Origin: Bacteroidales bacterium
GTDB lineage: Bacteria; Bacteroidota; Bacteroidia; Bacteroidales; UBA932
Length of the DNA: 64,000 nucleotides
Direction: 5' to 3'
Assembly: GCA_016282145.1 (NCBI GenBank)
Contig: JAEEJZ010000047.1
Coordinates: 1-64,000 of the forward strand
The translations under genes and the position numbers were made by a program. A model generated the notes under the pieces. That model worked only from the letters and a program-made list of their open reading frames with translations, was not told where the DNA came from and did no database searches. Numbering within the stretch: position 1 is the stretch's first letter; each line of letters begins with the position of its first letter. Positions 6,742-13,628 of the stretch are shown here, piece by piece.

Positions 6742-8799
6742 TTATTTCGTCAGTTCGAGTTTCTTGTTCACCCAGTCGTGGAGGTGACGGACGGATGCTA
6801 TCCATGTCTTTTGCTCTTCTGTATAGGTCGTTCTTTTTTTAGGGATAATTTGATATCCCTGTATGGGTTCGTCTGCTACTGCATAAGCCCTTGAGCAGTC
6901 GTCGCCGCCCCAACTACGGTTAACTATGTCGTAAAGGTGCGGTCTTGTTATGTCGGTATATTTACTTACCCAGAAACCTTCGTCCATTGCGACGAAAAAT
7001 CCGCACATCGATTGAGGATTGAACTGGATATTATCCGTGTAGACGTATATGTCACCGTCTATATTCGGATAAATGGTCTCGTATGCCGAAAAGACCAGGT
7101 CTTCGTACTCAAGTATATTCTCCTTGAGAACTTCTTCGGTCTTTTCATTTCCCCATCGGTCTCTTTCCGTCGCGCAAAACTCGAAGCAGTAAACGTCGAT
7201 GTAATCGAGGTTTTCCCTGAAGGCCTGACTGTAGGCATACGCGAAATTATACATATCCTGCACCCATCTCCTATAAGAGCCATCCTTGATATCCTCGTCG
7301 ATCCAGCCGCGCGAAGCAAGGACGAGGGAGAGTTTACCTTGCCCTTTGGTGTGTTGCTTGAGCATCACCAGGTTCTTGTGACGGCTCCAGTCCTGTGTCT
7401 TGCGCGGATCCGGAACGCGGATACATTTAGTCCCCATATAATCTGAGACATAGTGCATACTTGGTTGGCCGCTGGTAATGTAGTATCTTTCCATCGAGGT
7501 CATGTCGAATTCGCAGAAGTCGAACATGTTCGTGCAACCGCGGGCGTCGAAGGTCTTTAGTCGAGGATTGGCGTTAAGGTTCAGCCAGTGTAGCATCCGC
7601 ATCTCTGTGATTTCCGTCGCATCGACGATGTCGTTGTCGTGGGCGTCGAACTTCCAGGCGTTCTTGAACGCGCCGATGCCGGTGATGTCGCGCACTCCCC
7701 TGCCGGAGATATCGATCTCCTCCACCGCAAGGGCCTCGTCGAACGAGATTTCTCCGTCGCCGTTCTTATCGGCGATGGAGCGCATTGCGCGCTTGAGGTT
7801 CCAGTCATTGAAGGCTACGCAGCCTTCGACGGCCGCAGGGGGAAGCGGCATCTGTGTCACCTTGATGACGCAGGGCTCGAAGTGGCCGGCCTCGTCGTTG
7901 ATCATGAGTTCACCTGTCCGGTCGTACTCGCCGGCGTTCTCATCGAGAACGGCGGCGGGGCTGCCGGCCGCCGATATCCATTCTTCGTTGGAATGGAAAC
8001 GGAGCTGCGGTACCTCGGAAAGGTTTGTCTGGATATGGATATACGGCAGGAAGTCTTCGATGCTTATTTGCTCGCCCTTGTTGCCGGCGAGGGTTACATT
8101 GAAGTATTTCTCGTTTTCCTTGGCCAGCGTGCAGTATGCAGGATGAGCCAGGATGTAACGCGTCTCTTTGTTGTGGCCGTCAAAGAAGGTTACGCTTACC
8201 GTGGAGGACTGAGTCACCTGTACGGCTTTGTCAAGCCAGAGGGTGACGTATCCTTCCTTGGTTTCGGCGTCATACGCCGCTTCCGCCTTTGACATGCCGT
8301 CCTCGGACTTTGCGCTGATCATCAGCTCTCCCCTGTCGGAGGAGGCGGTGAACGGGATTGTTTCCGCTTCGCCGGCGTACGCTACGTAGGAGATCGACGA
8401 TGCCTCCTTTCCGTTGACCGATATCCTGATATCGTTCGAGAAGTCGATATTGACCGTACTCCTGTCGATGAACAGTATCCGGCAGAAGGACTTTGTTTCC
8501 GACACATCATAGTAGTTATCGACGGGAAGATACACTTCGTCGAGCACTTTGCCGACATAGTCGAAGGGCTCGCTGAAGATGAATGTGGTACCGGACTTGG
8601 TCTTATTGATGGAGGCGAGCTTGGCGCCGCAGTCGGCGGCGGCCTTCAGGACGGTCTCCGCGTAAGAGGCCTCCTGTCTCGCCGTTTCAGCTTCCTGTCT
8701 TTCGTCCTCAGTGATCTTCACGCAGGACGGTATCGTCGTGCACGTGGAGATAATGGCAACGATTGTTGCGATTAATCTCAGGTAAATATGTGTTTTCAT
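6742..8799 (-). CDS. Large surface lipoprotein with BACON-like and EF-hand segments
   Basis: This 685-residue protein begins with a signal peptide and lipobox (TTIPSC, Cys near residue 26) followed by a charged helix. Residues about 130-220 look like beta-sandwich repeats. About 225-320 resemble a BACON domain (RFHSNEEWISAAG...GHFEPCVIKVTQMP). A calcium-binding loop of EF-hand/dockerin type, DKNGDGEISFDEA, follows, then short leucine-rich repeat-like text (ITGIGAFKNAWKFDAHDNDI...LHWLNLNANPRL). The C-terminal 250 residues (containing WIDEDIKDGSYRRWVQDM and YTDNIQFNPQSM) are not recognised. It is probably exposed on the cell surface, perhaps in adhesion or glycan or protein binding. It is a single gene within the mobile element. 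Confidence 0.65.
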   Translation of the reverse strand: MKTHIYLRLIATIVAIISTCTTIPSCVKITEDERQEAETARQEASYAETVLKAAADCGAKLASINKTKSGTTFIFSEPFDYVGKVLDEVYLPVDNYYDVSETKSFCRILFIDRSTVNIDFSNDIRISVNGKEASSISYVAYAGEAETIPFTASSDRGELMISAKSEDGMSKAEAAYDAETKEGYVTLWLDKAVQVTQSSTVSVTFFDGHNKETRYILAHPAYCTLAKENEKYFNVTLAGNKGEQISIEDFLPYIHIQTNLSEVPQLRFHSNEEWISAAGSPAAVLDENAGEYDRTGELMINDEAGHFEPCVIKVTQMPLPPAAVEGCVAFNDWNLKRAMRSIADKNGDGEISFDEALAVEEIDISGRGVRDITGIGAFKNAWKFDAHDNDIVDATEITEMRMLHWLNLNANPRLKTFDARGCTNMFDFCEFDMTSMERYYITSGQPSMHYVSDYMGTKCIRVPDPRKTQDWSRHKNLVMLKQHTKGQGKLSLVLASRGWIDEDIKDGSYRRWVQDMYNFAYAYSQAFRENLDYIDVYCFEFCATERDRWGNEKTEEVLKENILEYEDLVFSAYETIYPNIDGDIYVYTDNIQFNPQSMCGFFVAMDEGFWVSKYTDITRPHLYDIVNRSWGGDDCSRAYAVADEPIQGYQIIPKKRTTYTEEQKTWIASVRHLHDWVNKKLELTK

Positions 8800-8814
8800 G
8801 TCGCTTACGAGTTA

Positions 8815-8822
8815 CAAAGTTA
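8815..8822 (-). promoter_or_regulatory. -7 box TAACTTTG of the lipoprotein gene
   Basis: TAACTTTG on the minus strand, 15 nt before ATG 8799, matches TAnnTTTG. No clear -33 element is visible. Confidence 0.35.
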
Positions 8823-9081
8823 TGAGTTTTTTCCACTTTTCATATTGAGGCGGGGAATGTTTTCCCGCCTTCAAGAGAATTTTTTGCGTTTGAAACGGGC
8901 GGATATGAGCGGTACGGGGCAGTACGCTGACCGCTTGCGGTCGGGCAACCCGTGCCTGCGGTGTCCGCCGGCTTTGCCGCGGGGTCGCCGCCGGATGCAG
9001 GTGCATACGACCGGATACGGGCGCATACGGGCGCATGCGGACGGATGCGTATGTATGCTTCGGATGCAGGCATATAGTTAA
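8823..9081. other. Intergenic stretch with short GC-rich repeats
   Basis: No gene is seen. Between about 8990 and 9070 there are irregular repeats built on CGGATGC, GCATACGGGC and GGATGCAGG units. They look like decayed simple repeats and may have coding shadows without meaning. Confidence 0.3.
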
Positions 9082-9440
9082 CGCGCATCGTTCGGTATTG
9101 AGTCGTTTCTGCGGGTCCGCCGCATTGCCGGGTACTCCCGCAGCTACACGGTCACGCGCCGGACTTACGTCAACGGCGTCGCCGTCGGTGGCTCGAATAG
9201 GACCGTGAGTTATTCTCGGTTCATCTGGAGCGTCACCAACGCCTCGGTGGCATCTGTGTCCGGCGGCACTGTTACGGGCCTTTCTGCGGGCCCCGCAACG
9301 GTCACTGCGACCCTCCGGCTGGCATCGACTGGTATGACAGCTACCCTGTCAAGACCGTGTCTGCGACGCTTGAGGTAATCACTAATAGTTCGTCTCCGGG
9401 CAGTTGGCCTGACGACCTTTCTGCGCACGCGCACACGTGA
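9082..9440 (+). pseudogene. Remnant of an Ig-like (Big_2-type) surface protein
   Basis: Frame 9082-9378 reads RSYTVTRRTYVNGVAV and then IWSVTNASVASVSGGTVTG, the classic bacterial Ig-like repeat pattern, up to TVTATL. Just after this (about 9310-9320) the sensible reading moves to another frame, IDWYDSYPVKTVSATLEVIT, which runs to TGA 9438-9440. No start codon or signal peptide remains. This is therefore the 3' end of an adhesin-like gene that has lost its 5' part and gained a frameshift. Confidence 0.6.
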
Positions 9441-9458
9441 GTGCGCGCAGCGTGCGCA
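9422..9458. other. Strong hairpin after the Ig-like remnant
   Basis: TGCGCACGC (9422-9430) pairs perfectly with GCGTGCGCA (9450-9458), with an inner GCAC/GTGC pair. There is no T-run, so it is not a standard intrinsic terminator. It overlaps the final codons of the remnant. Confidence 0.5.
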
Positions 9459-9524
9459 TTCTCTATCAAAGATAATATAGGCCTCGAAATGGTATCTGAG
9501 TATCAATGGGTTACAAGCGCCAAA

Positions 9525-9615
9525 GTGACAAATTTCGGAAGAATTGTGACAAATTTCGGCACTTTTTTGGGGGATAGGTAACAAATTTCGGCAGAAAGGT
9601 AACAAATTTCGGCAG
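9525..9615. repeat. Four ACAAATTTCGG repeats
   Basis: The core ACAAATTTCGG starts at 9528, 9549, 9581 and 9602 (spacings 21, 32, 21). The first two copies are preceded by GTG and the last two by GGTA. They fill the gene-free stretch 9441-9817, where nothing else is seen. They resemble the ACAAATsTTACCG repeats at 263-331. Confidence 0.6.
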
Positions 9616-9817
9616 GTTTTCGGGTAGTCCGCTATTCGTCCCGCGTCCCGTATAGCGCAGCGCTGCGAGGATGTGCTATCCGTCCGGCGACGTTAAGCGT
9701 GCGGCACATCTATATGCCGAAAATGCTGATTCATGGCACTTGTGAGAATTTATAAGCAATTTGTCTCACGAATACGGCGATTCTGCGGGCTTGACCAAGT
9801 GTCTCCCTCAAGCGGCT

Positions 9818-10597
9818 TCAATCCAGCCCCTTGAACTCCTCGATATCGAGCATCGTGAACTGCACGCCGTCGGCGAGCCCGTTCCAGGACTGGTGAAAAT
9901 GTCCGTAGAGCCATTTCCGTACGGGGCAGCCCTTCGCCTTCAGTTCGGCGAAGATTCTGTCCATCGTCTCCCTTTCGAGCCGCACATCGGCCAAAAGAAC
10001 CTCGTCCCATTTCGCCCAGGACTCAAGCCCGATGTAGGAACTCAGTTCACAGAACGACGGCGCCGTGTGGGTGACGGCCGTGTCAATCTTTATGTCTTCA
10101 GGAAGAGATGCGATGGCTTCCCCGTCGAAGCGGGGTGCCTCGTCCGGCCAGTAATAAGAAACGTCTTTCACATGGTAGCGGGCGTTGAGCTTCATCCGCT
10201 CGACGCGGTCTATGCTTGTTGCCCCGCCGATGCAGAGGATCTTGTGACCGGCGGCGGAGATGACGCTATAATCCGGGACAGTGCGCCATCGTGTGTAATG
10301 GATTCTTTCCTCATTGAAATACGCCGGGTCGTCGTGATTGCCCCGGACGAAAACAACCCAGTTGTTGGCTTTCCGCAAGCGTCCCGCCAACTTGTTATAG
10401 ACCTGCTCGTAGTACGCGGGCTTGTCGAAACCGAATCCGCAGTCGCCGGCGACGATGAGCAGCGTGTTCGTGCAACCATACTGGACGCACAACTTGTTGA
10501 CGATCCCATTGAAGTTTCCGTGGATGTCTCCGCAGACGATAACATGAGCCGCTTCGGAATATTCAAAAAAATTTAGTGAAGAACTGTTCTTTTTCAT
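9818..10597 (-). CDS. Calcineurin-like metallophosphoesterase
   Basis: This protein of about 259 residues has all five metal-binding blocks of the calcineurin-like family in order: GDIHGNF, GDCGFG, GNHDD, THTAPS and GHFH. No signal peptide is present, so it acts in the cytoplasm, unlike the large secreted phosphoesterases at 33-43 kb. The ATG at 10597 (MKKNSSS) with AAGAGA ahead of it is preferred over the GTG at 10612. The substrate is unknown; relatives hydrolyse phosphomono- or diesters. It stands alone with its own promoter inside the mobile element, between the two recombinase repeats. Confidence 0.8.
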   Translation of the reverse strand: MKKNSSSLNFFEYSEAAHVIVCGDIHGNFNGIVNKLCVQYGCTNTLLIVAGDCGFGFDKPAYYEQVYNKLAGRLRKANNWVVFVRGNHDDPAYFNEERIHYTRWRTVPDYSVISAAGHKILCIGGATSIDRVERMKLNARYHVKDVSYYWPDEAPRFDGEAIASLPEDIKIDTAVTHTAPSFCELSSYIGLESWAKWDEVLLADVRLERETMDRIFAELKAKGCPVRKWLYGHFHQSWNGLADGVQFTMLDIEEFKGLD

Positions 10598-10613
10598 TTT
10601 TTCTCTTATCACC

Positions 10614-10646
10614 CAAATTTACGAAAAACCCCACGAAAAAATCAAA
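10614..10646 (-). promoter_or_regulatory. Promoter of the metallophosphoesterase gene
   Basis: On the minus strand TTTG (10646-10643) is followed after 21 bp by TAAATTTG (10621-10614), a good match to the Bacteroidota consensus. The -7 box lies 16 nt before ATG 10597. Confidence 0.55.
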
Positions 10647-10665
10647 ATTTGCATGTTAGATTTTT

Positions 10666-10758
10666 CAAAGATTAAATGGATAGTCCTAAAGCCGTAATAT
10701 ATGCCCGCGTCTCGTCGATGGGGGGGGGAGCGCCAGAGCACCGAGCGCCAGGTGGCGG
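10666..10758 (+). repeat. Direct repeat copy 2 (recombinase 5' end, G9 tract)
   Basis: This is a near-identical copy of 5696-5784: two substitutions plus four extra Gs in a run of nine. Homology stops abruptly after GGTGGCGG. Confidence 0.85.
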
Positions 10759-10814
10759 GAGAGTGCAGTCTATTGACAAAGACGGTGCAGAAAATAAAAA
10801 ACGCCCTGAAATAG
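10676..10814 (+). pseudogene. Chimeric serine recombinase remnant
   Basis: The first 26 codons match the recombinase at 5706, but nine Gs instead of five shift the frame. After 10758 the sequence jumps to the last 15 or so codons of a recombinase helix-turn-helix (LLTKTVQKIKNALK, stop TAG 10812-10814). That tail is related to, but clearly different from, the tail of the 5706 gene. About 170 codons are missing. The remnant therefore joins the 5' end of one recombinase to the 3' end of another. Confidence 0.75.
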
Positions 10815-10825
10815 GGCCTTTTTCT
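10803..10825. terminator. Bidirectional intrinsic terminator
   Basis: GCCCT (10803-10807) pairs with AGGGC (10813-10817). It is followed by CTTTTTCT on the plus strand and by GTTTTTTATTTT on the minus strand. It can end both the recombinase remnant and the minus-strand transcript running from the integrase. Confidence 0.75.
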
Positions 10826-10832
10826 GCTAATC

Positions 10833-11042
10833 TTACATACCGCGGCCGTGTCTGATTTTCGGCTTATTGATATCACCGTGATTGAGCCAAATTTTTTCCT
10901 GTGCGTATTTTCGACAATCCGCCAATGTTTTAATTCTTTTATCATCGGTACTCCAGGTGTTGCCGTCGGGGTCAACTCTGTAAGCTCTTCGATTTGATGC
11001 AAAAAGGAGATAGTGTTTCCCGTCTTTGAGGTAATCCGTCAC
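10833..11042 (-). CDS. Small hypothetical protein downstream of the integrase
   Basis: From GTG 11042 the minus strand encodes 69 residues (VTDYLKDGKHYLLFASNRRA...KIRHGRGM). The same frame is open with protein-like text back to about 11209 (for example PEKIWWNLGLLSEIQAKRE), but no ATG is available there. The gene is thus either a short protein starting at the GTG, with AGGGA about 12 nt ahead, or the 3' part of a truncated gene. It follows the integrase in the same direction and ends just before a terminator. No family is recognised. Confidence 0.4.
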   Translation of the reverse strand: MTDYLKDGKHYLLFASNRRAYRVDPDGNTWSTDDKRIKTLADCRKYAQEKIWLNHGDINKPKIRHGRGM

Positions 11043-11221
11043 TTTGACATTTTCCCTAAGTAGAGTTGTAAGTTTCGTTGAGTATCTGGAGAGGGTATCT
11101 TCCTTTTCTCGTTTTGCTTGTATTTCTGAAAGTAAGCCAAGGTTCCACCATATCTTTTCAGGCGATTGTTCCTTGCAAAATAGAGGTTGTACATAATATG
11201 AGTCTGGGTACAGTTATATTA

Positions 11222-12484
11222 CTAAACTTTGTTGTAAAGCACCAAATCTGCTACACGGCGGTTTGCGTCGTCAATCTTCTTCCGCCATTCCGTCCTCAGG
11301 TAGGTGGTCGTGACGTCGATAGTGTGATGGCCGAGTGCTGCCGCAATGACGTCACGGGGGATATCGAGCTCCTCTTGAGCAATTGTGGCCCAGGAGGTCC
11401 TCGCCGAACCGGGGCAGATACCGGGGAACAGGGCCCGGCACTTGGAGGCGCTTTTGCCAGTGGGGTGCATTCCAATGGATTTGAGATTCTTGGCCAGGCG
11501 TCGGAAGTAGGTCTTATAGTTGGGGGAACGCTCAATCAAATTCAGAAGGTGCTTCTTCCCCGCGTAGCGTTTGACAATGGCCTCAGCCTCGGGCAGGAGC
11601 TTGACGGAATATAGCTTGTGGGTCTTGGCGCGCCGATATTCGATGCGCCCGCGTTCGGGTTTGGCGCAGTTCGCCAAATCGCCGCTGTTGATGCCGATAA
11701 GAAGGAACTGCAACTTGAAAATATCCAGGGCTTCCTGCTCTCCTTTAATCCTGCTCTTGAAAGCAAAGAGTCGTCGGAGCTCTTCGGCGGAATACGACTT
11801 ATCCCGCGACTCTTCCTTTTTGATTTTGAACTTACGGAAAGGGTAGTTGGTGGTGAGCCCGTCGTCAATTGCGGCATTGAACACCGCCCGGATGTCACGG
11901 AGGTGGCGGCTCGCAGTATTCTGCCGTTCGGTTTTCAAACAGAACTGCTCGAATTCCATGAGCCATGACTTTGTGATGTGTGCAAATGTCAACGCCGAGG
12001 TCTCTTCGCCCGTCGCGTCGCAAAATGAGGTGATTTTCCTAAAGGTGTCGTCATAAAGTTGATGTGTCCCGGGATTTGTCTTTTTCTTCATAAACACACC
12101 ATAGTAGGCCAAGAAGTTCTCCTTTCGTAAAGCCCACTCACGGGCGCGTTTTTCTTTCTGAATGACGTAATCCGGGTCCGATTCCACTTTCAGGATTTCT
12201 GCAATTTCCGCGGCGGTCTTGCCGGCGAAGTCGCCCGCGTGCGCCTTCTCAATGATGAGCCGGTTGGTGTTGACGAGTTTGGTCTGGATGATGGAATTCA
12301 AAATAGGCGCCTGCGGGTGTTCGACGACCTGGTTGTTATACCACTGGCCGGGGAGGACGGCGACCCCCGTTCCGAACATTGCCGCCTTCCCAAACTTGGA
12401 AATCCGGATGCGTACCTGCCCGCGCCCCTCTTTGTCGAGCCGACGCGTATCGAAATAAATTTTTGCTTCAATCAGTCTCATCAT
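11222..12484 (-). CDS. Tyrosine recombinase / phage-type integrase
   Basis: This 420-residue protein is of the Bacteroidota type, with an arm-binding N-terminus, a SAM-like core-binding domain (about 120-225) and a C-terminal catalytic domain. Seen in the catalytic part are RRAKTHKLYSVKL (catalytic Lys region), an Arg in SARTSWATIA, LGHH and the nucleophile Tyr in TTTYLRTEW. The first Arg is not obvious: LIGINSGDL stands where many relatives have RG-N. The residue two before the second Arg, usually His, is Ser. The gene begins 184 bp from the 3' end of tRNA-Arg and reads away from it, the usual layout for a tRNA-targeting element. It presumably catalysed integration of the 1-12.6 kb region. 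Confidence 0.85.
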   Translation of the reverse strand: MMRLIEAKIYFDTRRLDKEGRGQVRIRISKFGKAAMFGTGVAVLPGQWYNNQVVEHPQAPILNSIIQTKLVNTNRLIIEKAHAGDFAGKTAAEIAEILKVESDPDYVIQKEKRAREWALRKENFLAYYGVFMKKKTNPGTHQLYDDTFRKITSFCDATGEETSALTFAHITKSWLMEFEQFCLKTERQNTASRHLRDIRAVFNAAIDDGLTTNYPFRKFKIKKEESRDKSYSAEELRRLFAFKSRIKGEQEALDIFKLQFLLIGINSGDLANCAKPERGRIEYRRAKTHKLYSVKLLPEAEAIVKRYAGKKHLLNLIERSPNYKTYFRRLAKNLKSIGMHPTGKSASKCRALFPGICPGSARTSWATIAQEELDIPRDVIAAALGHHTIDVTTTYLRTEWRKKIDDANRRVADLVLYNKV

Positions 12485-12535
12485 TCACAATACTACACTT
12501 GGTACGAATTGTGTGCACGTATTTGTGCACGGGTA

Positions 12536-12550
12536 ATCGTTCCGAACGAT
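12536..12550. promoter_or_regulatory. Palindromic operator upstream of the integrase
   Basis: ATCGTTC-C-GAACGAT is a perfect 15-bp palindrome immediately downstream of the -7 box. Two GTGCAC palindromes are 11 bp apart just beyond it. This suggests repression of integrase transcription. Confidence 0.45.
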
Positions 12551-12551
12551 G

Positions 12552-12581
12552 CAAATATAGTAAATTATTAGTAAAAAACAA
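12552..12581 (-). promoter_or_regulatory. Integrase promoter
   Basis: On the minus strand TTG (12581-12579) is followed after 19 bp by TATATTTG (12559-12552). It is 68 nt ahead of ATG 12484. Confidence 0.6.
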
Positions 12582-12629
12582 GGAAATAAAGCAAGTTTCA
12601 CCGGCTGGAAAATGGGCGATTTTGGACAC

Positions 12630-12664
12630 AAAAAAACTGCCGCAACCAAGTGATGTTGCGGCAG
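12630..12664 (-). terminator. Intrinsic terminator of tRNA-Arg
   Basis: CTGCCGCAAC pairs perfectly with GTTGCGGCAG (12637-12664) and is followed on the minus strand by a run of seven Ts. It directly follows the tRNA 3' end. Confidence 0.85.
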
Positions 12665-12667
12665 TTG

Positions 12668-12741
12668 TGATCCCGGCGCGACTCGAACGCGCGACCCACA
12701 GCTTAGAAGGCTGTTGCTCTATCCAACTGAGCTACGGGACC
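12668..12741 (-). tRNA. tRNA-Arg (anticodon UCU)
   Basis: On the minus strand a 74-nt cloverleaf starts GGTCCCG and ends CGGGATC plus discriminator A. It has a D-stem/loop (GCTCAGTTGGATAGAGC), an anticodon stem ACAGC/GCTGT with loop CTTCTAA (anticodon TCT), and a T-arm with GTTCGAGTC. CCA is not encoded. The adjacent integrase makes it the probable attachment target of the mobile element. Confidence 0.95.
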
Positions 12742-12749
12742 ATTCTTTC

Positions 12750-12768
12750 GGGGCGGGTGCTCCGCCCC
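12750..12768. other. GC hairpin between tRNA-Arg and the upstream operon
   Basis: GGGGCGG pairs with CCGCCCC around GTGCT. No T-run follows on either strand. It lies after the 12811 gene and before the tRNA on the same transcript direction, so it may be a processing or weak termination site. Confidence 0.4.
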
Positions 12769-12810
12769 AAATCGGTTGCAAAAATAAGAAAAGTTTCGTT
12801 AACCTAAGCC

Positions 12811-13605
12811 CTAGAACTTACGTATGGCAGCTACATTTCTGTCTCCGCCCCATTTCCCGTTATTCCAGATGAACCACCAGGGACCGGCCTTGGTTTGCAT
12901 GACAACCAGTTCCTGAAACATCAGTAGACCCTTTTTGTTTCGGCAAAGGGAGGAAGATCGGATGCCGATCTGGGCGTAGGCTTGAAGTCCATAACGCATC
13001 TGAAAATTACCTTGAGAGAGATCGGATGCAATAAAAAGCCATCTCGCTCCAAGGATTTTTTGGTTAACGCCACCCGCGTAGAACGTAGCAAATTTGTCAA
13101 GTTCGTCGTCTCCGGCTACGTACCAGCCCTCTCCCAGTTTTTTTGCCCAGGCAATTTCAGGAAAGAAACGGGCTATGTCATATCCGTGTTCCTCACAGTA
13201 GCTGGTTATGATCTGTGTGTTTTTCTCCCCATCCGATCCCAAATATTCTTCCAGATCTGCAAGTGTCTGTGCGTATATCTTCTTTTCTTCTGCGGTGGAG
13301 CCTTTCTTTGATTGCCAGTCAAAAGACTTGCAAATCCAGTCTGGATGCTGGCTGTGGTAATTAGCAATGTCTTTCTTTTTGGCATTTTGACCAACCCATA
13401 CTTTTTCATTAAAGTCAATAATCATATTGCCCCTGCCCAGAGCCGGCATACTCATAATCAGTCCGTGCTGACCGGAGTCATCAACCTGAAGGACAAAACA
13501 GGGGACGCCATCCAATTCTAGGAAATCCCCCAATACATACTTTTGGGCGGAACATACGGATGCACTGACCAGAAAGAGGGCAAGAAAGATAAATAGTTTT
13601 TTCAT
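12811..13605 (-). CDS. Exported protein of unknown function
   Basis: The 264-residue protein has a clean Sec signal peptide (MKKLFIFLALFLVSASVCSAQ, cut after SA). The mature part starts with a small beta-rich module (YVLGDFLELDGVPCFVLQVDDSG) and ends with an aromatic tail (GPWWFIWNNGKWGGDRN). It contains LDGVPCFVL and WFIASDLSQ-like segments reminiscent of FISUMP-type folds, but the similarity is too weak for a domain call. It is the last gene of a three-gene minus operon after the WG-repeat protein and the 13629 gene. Periplasmic or surface location is inferred. Confidence 0.6.
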   Translation of the reverse strand: MKKLFIFLALFLVSASVCSAQKYVLGDFLELDGVPCFVLQVDDSGQHGLIMSMPALGRGNMIIDFNEKVWVGQNAKKKDIANYHSQHPDWICKSFDWQSKKGSTAEEKKIYAQTLADLEEYLGSDGEKNTQIITSYCEEHGYDIARFFPEIAWAKKLGEGWYVAGDDELDKFATFYAGGVNQKILGARWLFIASDLSQGNFQMRYGLQAYAQIGIRSSSLCRNKKGLLMFQELVVMQTKAGPWWFIWNNGKWGGDRNVAAIRKF

Positions 13606-13628
13606 AAGAGTTATTTGTTAAAGGTTAA

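Noticed and set aside
8990..9070. Possible functional repeat array in GC-rich DNA
   Set aside because: Units vary in length and sequence without a steady period; treated as simple-sequence decay.
9525..9615. CRISPR array from the repeats at 9.5 kb or at 263-331
   Set aside because: Units are too short, spacers are a few bases and similar to each other, and no cas gene is present.
11078..11614. Plus-strand frame opposite the integrase end
   Set aside because: Antisense to the integrase catalytic domain; hydrophobic start is fortuitous.
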